Shown in pieces: positions 50,599 through 62,765 of a stretch of 64,000 bases of DNA; within the stretch, counting starts at the first letter, position 1; the number at the start of each line of letters is the position of its first letter. The DNA is from Selaginella tamariscina. Taxonomy: Eukaryota; Streptophyta; Lycopodiopsida; Selaginellales; Selaginellaceae. A program made the translations under genes and the position numbers. Location of the stretch: contig PUQB01000416.1 of the NCBI GenBank assembly GCA_003024785.1, forward strand, positions 122,501 through 186,500, read 5' to 3'. Under the pieces are notes generated by a model, which had not been told where the DNA came from, made no database searches, and was given only the letters and a program-made list of their open reading frames with translations.

Positions 50599-50684
50599 GG
50601 ATATCACTCCCAGTATGTCAAATTCTACTCTCAAAACTGTGATTCTTTTGGAGAGGAGAATTTGACATACTGTGAGTGATAACC
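50599..50684. repeat. 86-bp hairpin, small-RNA-precursor-like
   Basis: Arms GTATGTCAAATTCTACTCTC (5') and GAGGAGAATTTGACATAC (3') lie within a stem of about 38 bp with four or five mismatches or bulges and a loop of about 8 nt. The shape and size would suit a plant microRNA precursor or a small foldback element. Confidence 0.6.
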
Positions 50685-50689
50685 ACCAT

Positions 50690-51780
50690 CGGAGTGAGTT
50701 CATTGTTAAGCATTCAAAAGACCAACTATGACACCAGTTACCTGCACATATGTGTGTGTACGTATAAGCATGTATACAGTGTGTGTGTGTGTTGCAACAC
50801 ACGTACTGTGTGTGTATGTGTGTATCCTATCTAATATATCTGCTGCAAAACATACACATTCTTCTCTTTATGAATTGTAGTTATAGCGACATTCTTCTAT
50901 ACACGTGCATGTGTAATGATCGTGTGTATTACCTGTAGAATTTGAAGGCGTGGTCCTAGAAAATATAGCTATCTTACTTCCAAATAACTTGCTACTCACA
51001 CAAGAACACTATCGACAATTTAACATGATTAATGATCTGATTAGTTTCTTCCAAAACTTATGTGAACTTCAAAGAGAATATATTAAATACCATTCTAAGG
51101 TAATATACTATTTTGGAGCTTCCAACAACGTATAAAAATACTAAGTAGATATCTCTCCAAGCGTTCATACCAAGTCTGTGGCATTGGAGGTATCGACATG
51201 TTTAAAATATACATTATTAGGATTCTTAAGTATATTCCAAACCATTTAATACTTTGTTTTCTATATTGGGCGTGAGTGTTTTTTACACTTAAAAGAGTGT
51301 AATTTTTAAATTTTTATTTTCTTGTAATAAATTTATAAAAGCATGCGAACGCTTTTATAAAAAATCTTCTTTGTTGATAAGTAATACGAAGCAATAGGCA
51401 TTCATCTCTACCATGTTTTTTGGGTCCACAGTATGGGTAAGCGAGATAATTATTTGGTTTTGTGTGTGCAAATGTTAACCAAATAAGTGCAAATCTCTTG
51501 TTCATTCATGTATTAACTACTCAACTTGCAACGTACTAAAGAATGCATGGTGTTTACCCTTTCTTAGTATTCAGAATTCTTTTGACATGTTCCAATAGGA
51601 ACAGTAAACCAAAGTCTAATTTTAAATGTGTTAAACTTCCTATCTCAGTACACTTGTGATTTTCTTACAAGTTAAGAAATGAAGTGTTACAACGTCCAAC
51701 GAGACACTAGATTAAATAAAAATGAATTTTTCAGCATTATATATCTTTAACACATAGGATGTGTGGTTGGCCTCTCTGGT
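50690..51780. other. Intergenic, no gene seen
   Basis: Mixed AT-rich DNA between the SEC61A upstream region and the second gypsy fossil. The small open frame at 50950-51135 resembles nothing I know and has no coding bias I can see. Confidence 0.5.
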
Positions 51781-54700
51781 CTAGGTTTTGCAGGAGTTTG
51801 ATGATGAACTCGGCAATAAGATAACCGATCCAGTCCAGCTTGTCACAGGGACGTGTGGTTGGCCTCTCTGATGCGAAATGGGCCTAATGTTAAATGGCCT
51901 AAGCATTGATAGTCCAGCTTGTCACATGGACGTGTGGTTGGCCAATGACACCGGAGGAGCCACACTTGGTCACCAATTGTGAATGCTAGAGGAGGGGAAT
52001 GGGAATGTTCAGCAACTTGTTGTTGCAAATCCCAACTGTGAATGCTGGAGGAGAGGAACGGGAATGATCAACAACTTGTTGTTGCAAATCCCAAACGCGT
52101 TGAAGATGATGCTGCACGTTTTCATGGACTTATTGGAGATGCTCAACATAATCATCGATAGCAGTGGTAAGGCCAGGAACCATGGGCAAGCTGTAGAACC
52201 AGCAAGGATGAACACCAGAGAATGTAAAAAATGGCGACACACCTATGGATGAGTGTGCCGTGTTGTTGTTGCAAATCTCGAGCGCGTTGAAGATGATGTT
52301 GCACTTTTTCATGGACCTGTTGGAGATGCTAACACGATCATCAGTAGCAGTGGTAAGGCCATGAACCACAGGCAAGCTGTAGGACTAGCGAGGATGAACA
52401 CCAGAGAACGCGAGAAATGGCGACACACCTATGGATGAGTGTGCTGTGTTGTTGTACGCAAACTCGGCAACAGGAAGGAGATTAAACCAATCATCTTGCA
52501 GATGAGAAATGAAACACGGAGATATTGTTCTAGAGTCTGAATCGTGCGCTCCGTTTGGCCATTGTTTCAGGATGATGTGCAGTAGACAGCTTCCCGGTGA
52601 TACATAGCCGATTTAGGAATCTCCGCCAGAATGCCAAAGTGAACTGGGGACCTTGATCAGTGACAAGTTCATTAAGAAGACCATGAAGACAGAACACCTC
52701 TTGGTACACTAGATCTGTAGCATAAGGACCCAAACATGTCTTGTTGCAAAGAACAAAGTGTGTCATCTTAGAGAACCGATAAATAATGACTAGGACAGCA
52801 TCAAACCCTCTAAAAGGAGGTAAATCAATGAGGAAATCCATGGTGATGGAGGACCATGGTTGTTGAGCAATAGGAAGAGGCTGTAGTAGTCCAACTGGTT
52901 GATGACAAGGAAGCTTTGTATGCTGGCACGTGTCACAAGATCGCACAAATTTCTCAACATACATGCGAAGCCGAGGCCACCAAAACACACGTTGTACCAG
53001 CTTGATCATCTTCTAAATGCCAAAATGTCCCGCAACTGTGTTGTCATGGCAATGTTGGACAGCTCACAACCTCAATTCTCTGTCCGGAACATAGATTTAG
53101 ATGTGGTGGTACAATAACCCATTATGAAGATGGAAAGCAGCATAATTTCATAGTTGTGACCTTGAAGACAATGGCTGAACTCATCAAACATGTGCAAGGA
53201 CATCACAAGCAAACTTGTCTTGAGAAAGACTTTCTTGAATTAGATCCAAAAATGAAATGTCAATTGGAGCAGAAGAACGGGAAAGCGTGTTCATCAACAA
53301 CTGGTCGGAGCTTAGGATAATTTGTTCTTGTTGATCAAATGGGATTTCACCTGGTACTGGAGCTAGGTAACTATGACGAGATAAAGCATCTGCTTTGCCA
53401 TTTAAATGACCGGGACAATGAATAATCACATATCGGAACCGAAACAAAGACTGTGCCCATCGCGCATGATGCCAATTGAGAACTCGTGCTATTTCCTAGT
53501 ACTGGAGATTTTTGTGATCACAATACACCTTAACCACATGTGGGGAGCCTTCAAGGAATCTACCACTCAAAGGCATCGACGATCGCCAACAACTCCTTAT
53601 TGTAGACATCATAGTTGATTTCAAGTGCAATGAACTTGCGAGAATGGAAAGCAATGGGATGGAGAAGATGATCTGGACCTTCCTGGGACAACACTCCACC
53701 AATAGCAAAGTCAAAGGCATCAGCTTCCACGAAATATGGCTTTGCAAGGTCAGGATGGATAAGAACAGGTGCTGAGGTGAACGCCTTCTTTAGGAACTTG
53801 AACAAATGGAACATCCTTGTTAGTCAACTTCGTCAATGGCAATGCAATCTTGGAGAAATCCCAAATGAAACGTCGATAGAAGTTTGCAAACCCGAGGAAA
53901 CATCGAATGTCACGAACATTTGATGGTCTCTCCCACTCCAATACAGTCCGGACTTTTGTAGGATCATGTGAACACCTTCAGCTGGAACGATGTACCCTAG
54001 GAACTCGACAGATTGTTGATTGAAAGAGCACTTCTCCAACTTAGTAAAACATGTGGTGCTTTCAAAGCTTCTCCAAGACAAATACATGCCGTTCGTGTTC
54101 TTCTCGTGTCTTGAAAAATATCAGGATGTTGTCTAAGTACATGATGACAAACAAATCCAAGAAGTTCCAAAAATATCGTTAGCCATGTGTTGGAAAACAG
54201 CAAGTGCATTTGTTAGGCCAAACAGCATTACTACGTACTCGAAATGTCCATAGCGTGTATAGAATGCTGTTTTTCACTCATTCAAATAAGATTGTACGCT
54301 CCTCTTAAATCGATCTTTGTGAAATACCGAGCACCAGAAAAACGCTCGAGCATGTCAGAGACGAGCGGGAGAGGATACTTGTTTGGAATGGTGACCTTAT
54401 TCAGATCCCAGTAGTCCACCACGAGCCAAAGATTTCCATCCTTCTTAGAAACAAAGAATACTAGGACACCAGTCGATGATTGTGAATGACAGATAAATTC
54501 GGTGACAAGATTCTCTTCAATGTCTCTAACTTTGTCGGTGAGAGACCGTATATGGGACCGGAGGATGGCTGCTTACCCTCAACGAGATCGATAGGACAGT
54601 CGTACTCACGGTGCGGTGGCAAGGCAGAAGCTTTCTTTTTGTCGAAGACATCTGCAAAATCAGCATACTGCTTTGGTAAGGCAGGAGGAACAGGAACAGA

Positions 54701-56400
54701 AACATCCTTACCAAAGCAAGGATAAAATGTGATCACGAACACGAACGCTGGGTTGTGTCAGGTATTTTCTTGAACTGTTTTAAGGTGATATGTGAGACAT
54801 GAAGCGGAGGAGGAACTGGAACAGGATCGGAATCAAAGAGTGTGGCTGGAATTGAAACAGCTGGGAAACTGTTCATGAAACGTTCTCTCCAACCAAGATT
54901 CACCAACTCGATCCACGGCAAACCAAGGATAATCGTATAGTCCGGAATAGAAACAACACTGAAGGAGTTGTTGCACACAGCACCACAAACAACGACCTCA
55001 ACTAACTCTGTGTCATTTATTACCGCTCCAGATTTAATATCTTGTCCACGAATCCCGTGCTCAACAGCAAAATTCTTATCGATGAAATTTGCGTTCACTC
55101 CGCTATCCACCAAAGCTTTATCAGAAAACTCTACCTCTGGTGTCTTTAGCTGCACCAGAACATGGAACGGCTTGCACACCTTCGTGGATGGAATGGATTC
55201 AAGATGAGGAAGGGAAGATGTTTTGAGTGAAGAACCTTGAGGAACATGAGTTGTTCCACGGCAATCCAGCCGGATGGCTCCTATTCGGGCTGGGTCTTCT
55301 CGTTTCCCGGCAACACAGCAAGGGCCACTTCACGAGCTTACTTTGGACGTCGATGACAATTCTCTAGCTTGTGGTATAAGTCCTCACAATACAGACAAAG
55401 CTTGTACTAAATCTGCTTTTGGGGTTCAGTTGGCAAAAGCTTGCCTCGACATGATCACCCTAATTCCATTGGGGATGGTTTTACTAAGGAAGATGATAGA
55501 TTAGCATATGAAGAAATAGGGACTGGAGAAATGAAAGAAGACGGCACCAGAAAGAAAGAAGGATGCCGACGTTCTTGTTTTTGCTCGATCAACCGGTTGT
55601 CACAATGGATTGCCAACTCTATCATGCTGGTGAGGGTTTCTGAAACAACAAAATTCAGCAACATGTCTTTGATATTGTCTTGCATCCCCAACCGGAAAAC
55701 CTCCTTGAGAGCACAATTTTCCCAGGTGACATCACAAGCAAAGAGTTGGAACTTCGATGTGTACTCTGCTATCGACATACCCCCTTAGTGAAGATGGCGG
55801 ACTTTGGTGGCACTCTCACGATCTACGTCACTGAACATCACCGTGAACCGTTCCACAAACTCAAAATTCCCAAGGATCAGATCATTGTTCTCCAGCAAGG
55901 CTGAGAACCACGAAAGAGTAAAACCGAAAAGTAGCGACCCGATCAATTCGACCTTAATAGGTTCTGTGCTGTAGCACCTCGATTGCATCACAATCCACAG
56001 ACGAACTTGATTAAAAAAACCTTGGAACTTCGATCGGGTACCATCGAACTTTTCGGGCATGTTGATCTTCGGCTCTGGAGAATTCGCACGTTGTCAGAGC
56101 CGATCATTCTCTAGGTGTAGTTGTTCGATTTGCTGCTGGAGGGCAACAACTTGCTCATGAAGAGCATGCTCAGACATGATGAGTCGAAGAAGAAAATCGG
56201 AAAAAAAAGAAAGAAAGAAAGAAAGAAAATGGGATCGATGACAAGCGGGAGCAGAAGTTTGTCACTACTTCAAAATCATTCAAACTATCACGAACTTGTG
56301 TAAAGGGTGAAACCTTTAAAACAAGGGCGGAACCTTTGAATTGAAAGGTGGAGATTGTATTCAAGAGGGAAATAAATACAAAATGAAACACAAGGCTGAA
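51780..56400 (-). mobile_element. Ty3/gypsy LTR retrotransposon fossil (minus strand)
   Basis: On the minus strand the usual gypsy order runs from right to left: gag (about 56060-55455; MPEKFDGTRSKFQGFFNQVR), protease (about 55180-54730; ALVDSGVNANFID), reverse transcriptase (about 54740-53750), RNase H (about 53815-53180; HCPGHLNGKADALSRH), zinc-binding and integrase core (about 53009-52530; CDTCQHTK, TMDFLIDLP) and an integrase tail (about 52028-51843; GDQVWLL). It is broken, with several breaks across pol. Ends are uncertain: I could not pair LTRs by eye, so no age estimate is possible. All pol parts are still recognisable at good identity, so it appears younger than the fossil at 26.5-32 kb. 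Confidence 0.85.
52085..52458. repeat. Tandem duplication (about 186 bp) inside the gypsy fossil
   Basis: Two adjacent copies of a segment starting CGCGTTGAAGATGATG (52096 and 52282) and including GGCGACACACCTATGGATGA. A shorter related duplication (GTGAATGCTGGAGGAG-type, 51979 and 52037) lies just before. All are within the 3' part of the element. Confidence 0.75.
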
Positions 56401-56564
56401 CACTGGTGTTGAATGATTATGAAAAACCTAGAACTAGAACCCTATTTATATATCTGAGGTCCACAACTGGTCTAGAACATGCGTATGAATATATGCCTTG
56501 CTATTGATGGTGTAATTCAGCATTTAGGATCATACAAACAAGTTGGCTAACACATATGTGTGTT

Positions 56565-57176
56565 AGCAGATATGTTTTATAATTGTATCATTTATCGAAA
56601 TGCAAGAATTAAATATGGAAATGGACTTAGTTGATATGAATTGAATTTCAATTTTGAGATGAAAAATATAATACTACTTTAGTATTCCAATGAATTATTT
56701 TGGGAATAAGATCTAAATCAAACTAAACATCATAATGGATATAGAATTTCATTTCATACATGTGTTTTGTGCTCATTATTATACTAGTTGCTACATTAGC
56801 AGATATGTTTTTACAATCATATCATTTATCGAAATGCAAGAATTATAATATGGAAATGGACTTAGTTTATATGAATTGAATTTCAGTTTTGAGATGAAAA
56901 ATATAATACTACTTTAGTATTCCAATGAACTATTTAGGGAATAAGATCTAAATCAAACTAAACATCATAATGGATATAGAATTTCATTTCATACATTTGT
57001 TTTGTGCTCATTATTCTACTAGTTGCTACATTAGCAGATATGTTTTTACAATCGTATCATTTATCGAAATGCAAGAATTATAATATGGAAATGGACTTAG
57101 TTTATATGAATTGAATTTCAGTTTTGAAATGAAAAATATAATACTACTTTAGTATTCCAATGAATTGTTTAGGGGA
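56565..57176. repeat. Tandem repeat, period about 234 bp, about 2.6 copies
   Basis: The unit starts TTAGCAGATATGTTTT and contains CATTTATCGAAATGCAAGAA (from about 56589, 56823 and 57058) and AATACTACTTTAGTATTCCA. Copies differ by a few percent at most by eye. The third copy stops near 57176. Confidence 0.9.
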
Positions 57177-57179
57177 TAA

Positions 57180-59427
57180 GAAGAATCATGAACTAATGTT
57201 TAGTTTATCCAACTGATTTAGTAAAATATCAACTTCCACATTAATGTCACCATGACACTAAAGTGTCATATTAACTTCACATTTCAACTATATCTCATAT
57301 ATCAATTAAATTTCCCAAACATGAATAAGATATTTAATTCAGTACATTGAACTGGATACACAATTTATTTTAGACATTTAACAGTCCTATAAAGCACCAC
57401 ATTGCTTAACTAACTTGAAGCTCCTCCTTTCTTAATTAGCTTGAAGACTGCGCTTCTAAGCTACAACACTAAGGTACTATCTTACCAAAGCATTAAATTC
57501 AAACCCTCCTTTTGAGTCTTCTTATTGCATGATTATGACATATCACAACCTATCCCTCTCCCCCTAAACCAACTAGGCAAAGGGCCAATTGGTATTTATG
57601 AGAAGGCCCTAGTCATAATGACCCAGTTATGCTTAAGTCTTTTCCACAATATCTTTTACCTAGGTGGTCAACCCACCAGGTTAGAAATATAACATGGCCA
57701 CTTCATGCGATTAAAACTAAATCTCAATATTGAGTGCTCTAATCTCAATATTCAATAAGTATCATACCATATTTTACAAAGTCATTTATAATGAATCTTA
57801 AAAAGACTACCATTTGTTAGGGACCTTGAATCACTATCATGAATTTCGCCATTCGATTTTGTACTCTCATGGATATTGAACCAACACCATTAAATCTTGA
57901 GTCAAAAAAAGTCTTACTTTTTGATATTTTAGAGGATTGAAAATACATACATTGTATGTTTCTAAGTGCTCACATTTACAACCATGATGTAGAGTCAAGA
58001 AACCAACTTTTTGAATAATCATATTTGACTTCAAGATGAAGTTGATACTAAAAATCAACACTGACTTTTAAATCCCATTAGATACTAGCTCTTTAAGGAA
58101 GTGCATGTTCTTAAACCATCCAATCATTTCTGACTCATTAAGCCTTCCAAACATAACCTATCAAACTTAACAAGTTTTCTTACTTAATTAATAAGCAAAA
58201 TGGAGACTCTAACTTGTTGCTCTTATTAATCAAGGAATCACCCTTGTTCAAGAATTATCCCATAGTGTAAATAACATTACAGATTTCAAGCTTAAAGGGT
58301 TAACATTAAAAATGCATAAGTGTGCGTCGAACGCCTACACTATGCAAGTTCTTTATTATTCAATAAATTAAAAATGTAAATATATGTTTCCTATATTTCT
58401 GTTTCTAGTATATCATGCTATCTACTCTAAAACTATATCGATAAGAATGTGAAATTCACAAGATATTATCCCAAATCTCTCTCATTATCTCATATTGTAA
58501 TCAGGTTAGTTGAGCTAGTTAACTTAAATATAGAATGCATGCTTATAACTAACCAAGGTTTCAAGTTATACTTGTCCAAATCACTTAATAAACTATTTCA
58601 CCTAATATTATTACAACTATTGCTATTAAAATATTACAAACATCAAACAATATTCTGACTATAGTAGATCTTGATCCAACTACTTAATATATTCACCATA
58701 TGTTAATATCTGACTTTTATAAATTCAACACCATAATTCGCTTCTTGAGTTATACTCCCGAAAACATGCACTATAATGAGAACTCATTTTGCATTTTTTA
58801 TTAAAATATAGTGTTCACTTTTATGTTTGAATATGCCCCTTTTTGTGAAGTCAAAGACACACATTTAAATATATTAAGTCTTTCCCCGTTTAAACACTAT
58901 TGTTGAAAATGATATTGAATCTTGACTTAAGCCAAAACTTAATGGACATTTTTATTTTTAAATGATGTGTTATTCCAATTTAATACACTTTAAAGAAAAA
59001 GAATTTTTTTTTAATAATGTGCAAATTTTGACATATCACATGATCCACTTCATAAGATTTAGTTTGTAAGTTAGAACAAACAAACTTGCCATATCTTATA
59101 AAAATATTTGATAAACTAATTTGGACCCCCATAAGGTAAAATAACCTGGGCAAACATAAAGTAACTTAACATGCAACTTAAAAGTTATTTTCTGAGTGTT
59201 ACCTTTTGACATTAGAGTCCATAACCCACACCCACTTACTAAGTAGATGTTCTTTAAAGAGTTATAAATCTTAGGACCAACTCTTCACGTAGAATTCATA
59301 CATGTTAACTTTTGATGTGTTAACCAAAAGTGATAAAGTACTTTAAAGATTTAGAATTAACTAAACCCTAAACACACTACACTTTAGGCAATCCTATTAA
59401 CCACAAAGAATAAGCTTTGATACCAAT
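57180..59427 (-). mobile_element. Probable non-coding internal remains of an LTR element, with primer-binding site
   Basis: Abuts an LTR copy at 59428. Read on the minus strand, 59425-59414 is TGGTATCAAAGC, which differs at one base from the usual plant initiator-Met primer-binding site TGGTATCAGAGC, and it lies two bases from the LTR end. No gag or pol frame is recognisable in the 2.2 kb, so the element is broken or was of a non-autonomous kind. The left end is not defined. Confidence 0.55.
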
Positions 59428-62400
59428 TGTCAGAGTTTTAACCCAAGAACTAACATGTGGCTATCAAGTGGCTATCTGGCGTCAATACCCTATGTGAGCA
59501 ACGCCAAGTTTTTCAAGACAACCCCTAGTGTTAGAATTTTAACTCGGAGGGTTAACACATGGTAACACGTGACTGCCAAGTGCTTTTCTAATGTCAATTC
59601 CATGTGTGAGCAATGCCAAGTCTTCCAAGACAACCTTTAGAGACTAACTCAGATGCCCAAATAGGCACAAGACTTAAAGTCCCACTCTAAGTCCTTTAGA
59701 ATGACCATCCTCCAAATCTTAAAGGATAATCGAGTAGACTTTAGGATTCTACCCTAAAAGACCTAAACAGACTCATGTCCTAACCTCGCTAAGGAGACAT
59801 GCCTTGCACATACCCTCATGACAAAGTCAAAGCATCATGACTTACCCTTTGAGGAATCACCCTTATCAGGGAGTACAACCCCTTTAAGGTGACAAAGGGT
59901 GGTTTGTACCACGACCCCTAAGGGTTTGAGTGGTCAAGTCATACATTAGTCCTAAAGCTAATACTTAGTGAAGACATAAGTATGCACCATAGGTGAACAC
60001 AATGTTCTGCTAAGCAAACTCCCCAAGACTAGGTTTAGATAACCCTAAATACACAACCCCACAAGTGCCTCACAAAAGGGCTTCTATTAATGAACTTAGG
60101 TTGTTCAATCCTGGATCCCAAGGAGAACACCCACTAGCCAAGTGTGCCATTAGCACACTTAATTACAAGACCTAACCTCCCTTGGACCGATGCCCAGGGT
60201 TTAGCACCCTATTATGAGCATAGATATGCATGCTTACTAGAGTATCCAAACCTTCAGTGTTAACCCCATGAAACAACCTCAAAAGGTGTGCCTTAAGCGT
60301 TGTATTGTGTGCCATCTAACCTAGTGTCACATGAAGATATGACACTATTTTCATATATGAGCTATCATGCCATAGCCCTCTTAAATTCAAGAGTTGCACT
60401 AGATGCCACAACTATGGCTTTCAAGGCCAACTCTAGAATCCCTATGTTATCCTTTAGGAACTCGATAAGAAAACCTTATCAACCAAGAACCCACAACCAC
60501 AATTGGATAAGGACACGAACATGCCCTACTTAGCTGTGAGTGCTGCTCTTAGCTTGACGTGATTAGGAGGCTAGAAATAAACCTCAACCTTTGACCCTTG
60601 AAACATGTAGTTCGAGAAGACCTCCCAAGCATAGATTCGCCAAAGTTAAGGGTAAACTACCCGAAGGTGGGACGTACCCCCGTTGTTTGAAAGTTGAGGT
60701 GGCACAACAAAGGATTGTGCCTTGACGACACAAGCTAAATCTTGCACAGGGAGAAGAGTAACGAACTTAATCATGAACTTAGGAACCTTCACTCATACAT
60801 ACTCTACTTTTTTATGTGATGGAGCGCCCCCCTCTTATATGTGTAAGTGGGCTAACATGAAATTAGTTAGCCCCTTAGTTAGTTAATAAGATGACCCTTA
60901 CACTTAACCTTACCCTACCCCTAAACCCTACCCAAGGGGGTGGGGGTTTTTAGGGCGTGGGTTAGGAAAACCCTAGGGTTAGGTCAACCCTAGGGGTGTT
61001 CCTAACCCTACTTAACATGCTGAACTCGTCTGTACTAACCGATCAACCTAACTAGAACGTCAAAATTGGGGGTGGATTTTTTAAAAGGTAAGTTCTAGCT
61101 TCACCTAAAATTTCTTACAAATACCTAATAACATCCGACCAAACCATCACTAGATACTCAAGTGCACTAAGTGGTCTTGTTTCTCACTACATTTGGGTCC
61201 ATCAACATAGTATATTAGATAACAATAGTCAACGTTCAAAGTAAATAGTAAAACTATGACACCTAAAGCCTAACTTAGATGCCAAATAAGCACAAGACTC
61301 ATGGTTCTACCTTAAGTCCTCTAGAATGACTATCCCCCAAACCTAACTTTAGGGTCATACCCCAAAAGACTCAACCCTATTAAGAAGACATGCCTTGCAC
61401 ATATCACCATGATGAAGCTAAGGCATTATGACTTACCCCTTAAGGATTCACTCTCATCGAGGAGTACAACCCCTTTAGGGTGACAAGGGTTGCCCCCTGA
61501 ACCATGACTAACCCCTAAGAGTTTGAGTGGTTAAGTCATATCTTATTCCTAGGGTTAGTACTTAGTAAAAAACGAGTGTGCACCGTAGGTAAACACAAGT
61601 GTTTTGCTAAGCAAACTCCCTAAAGCTAAGTTTGGATAACCTTAAGTCAAGTGTCTTACAAAAGGGCTCTTACTAATGAGCTTAGTTGTTCAACCCTTGG
61701 ATCTCAAGGAGAACAACCCCTAACAAAGTGTGTCAATAACTAGTTATGAGACCTAACCTCTCTTGAGTCAATGCCCAAGGCTTAGCCTCCTAATGTAAGT
61801 ACGCTTACTTATTAGAGTATTTAACCCCTCAGCATTAACCTCATGAAACAACCTTAAAAGCTGTGCCTTAGGCATTATACTGTGTGCCATTTAGCTTAGT
61901 GTCACATATTTATTTCCTAAATGTGGGATATCATAGCCCTTTATATTCAAAAGTTGCACCAGGTGCCACGAATGTGGCTTTTTAATGTCAACTCTAGAAC
62001 CCCTCTATGATCTATCAAGAACTCAATATGAAAAACCTGTCAACCAAGATTCCACACCCATAATTAAATAAGGACACGAATGTGCCTTGCTTGGGAGTGC
62101 TATTATTAGGTTGACGTGGAGGAGGAGGTTGGAGACAAGCCTTAACCTCTAACCCTTGGAACGTGTAGTCTAATAAGACTTCCCAAGCATGGATTCACCA
62201 ACGTTAAAGGTAAGCTACCCTGAATGTGGGACGTACCCCTATTATTTGGAAGTTGATGTGGCACAATAGAGGGTTGTGCCTTGGTGACACAAACTAGAGC
62301 TTGCATTGGTAAAAAAATAACGAGTTTTATCATGAGCCTAGGAACTCTTCTACATGTACTACATAATATATGTGGTAGAAACCCCCACTGTTTTTCTGTT

Positions 62401-62765
62401 TATGTAAGCGGGTTGGCATGAAATCTCGGAATATACTTGGTGAGTTAACTTAACGACCTAACAACTTCTAAACCCTAACCCAAGGGGTTTAGGACGTGGG
62501 TTAGTTCAACCTTAAGGGTGTTTCTACCCATTAGAACTAACCAAAAACCTAACTAGGACACGAAAAATTAAGATAAGAGTTTTCTAGATGGAAGTGTTAA
62601 CTTCACTCAAAGTTTCTTAGAAATATAACACCTAGTTAAACCACTATATACCCAAGTGCACTAAGCAGGTATGTTTCTTCTACACTTAGGACTTATCAAC
62701 ATAGTTTGGTAAGTAATAACAGTTAATGTCCAAAGTAAAGAGCAATCATAATAAAAACTATGACA
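59428..62765. mobile_element. Run of three LTR copies of the same family as the solo LTR at 28927
   Basis: Copy A is a short head piece (59428-59528, TGTCAGAGTTTTAACCC). Copy B (59529-61261) starts TGTTAGAATTTTAAC and ends AAAACTATGACA. Copy C (61262-62765) begins inside the LTR (CCTAACTTAGATGCC) and ends AAAACTATGACA. The copies differ at many positions from one another and from the solo LTR, so the family is old. Each carries AACCCTAA-like runs. Small open frames inside are not genes. Confidence 0.75.

Noticed and set aside
50950-51135. 61-codon open frame upstream of SEC61A
   Set aside because: Short, AT-rich, no start context or similarity that supports a gene.
59120-61020. AACCCTAA-like runs resembling telomere repeats
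   Set aside because: They are scattered and irregular, occur at matching places in each LTR copy, and do not form a tandem telomeric array.
62142-62333. Minus-strand open frame near the right end
   Set aside because: Lies inside an LTR copy and has no similarity; a chance frame.
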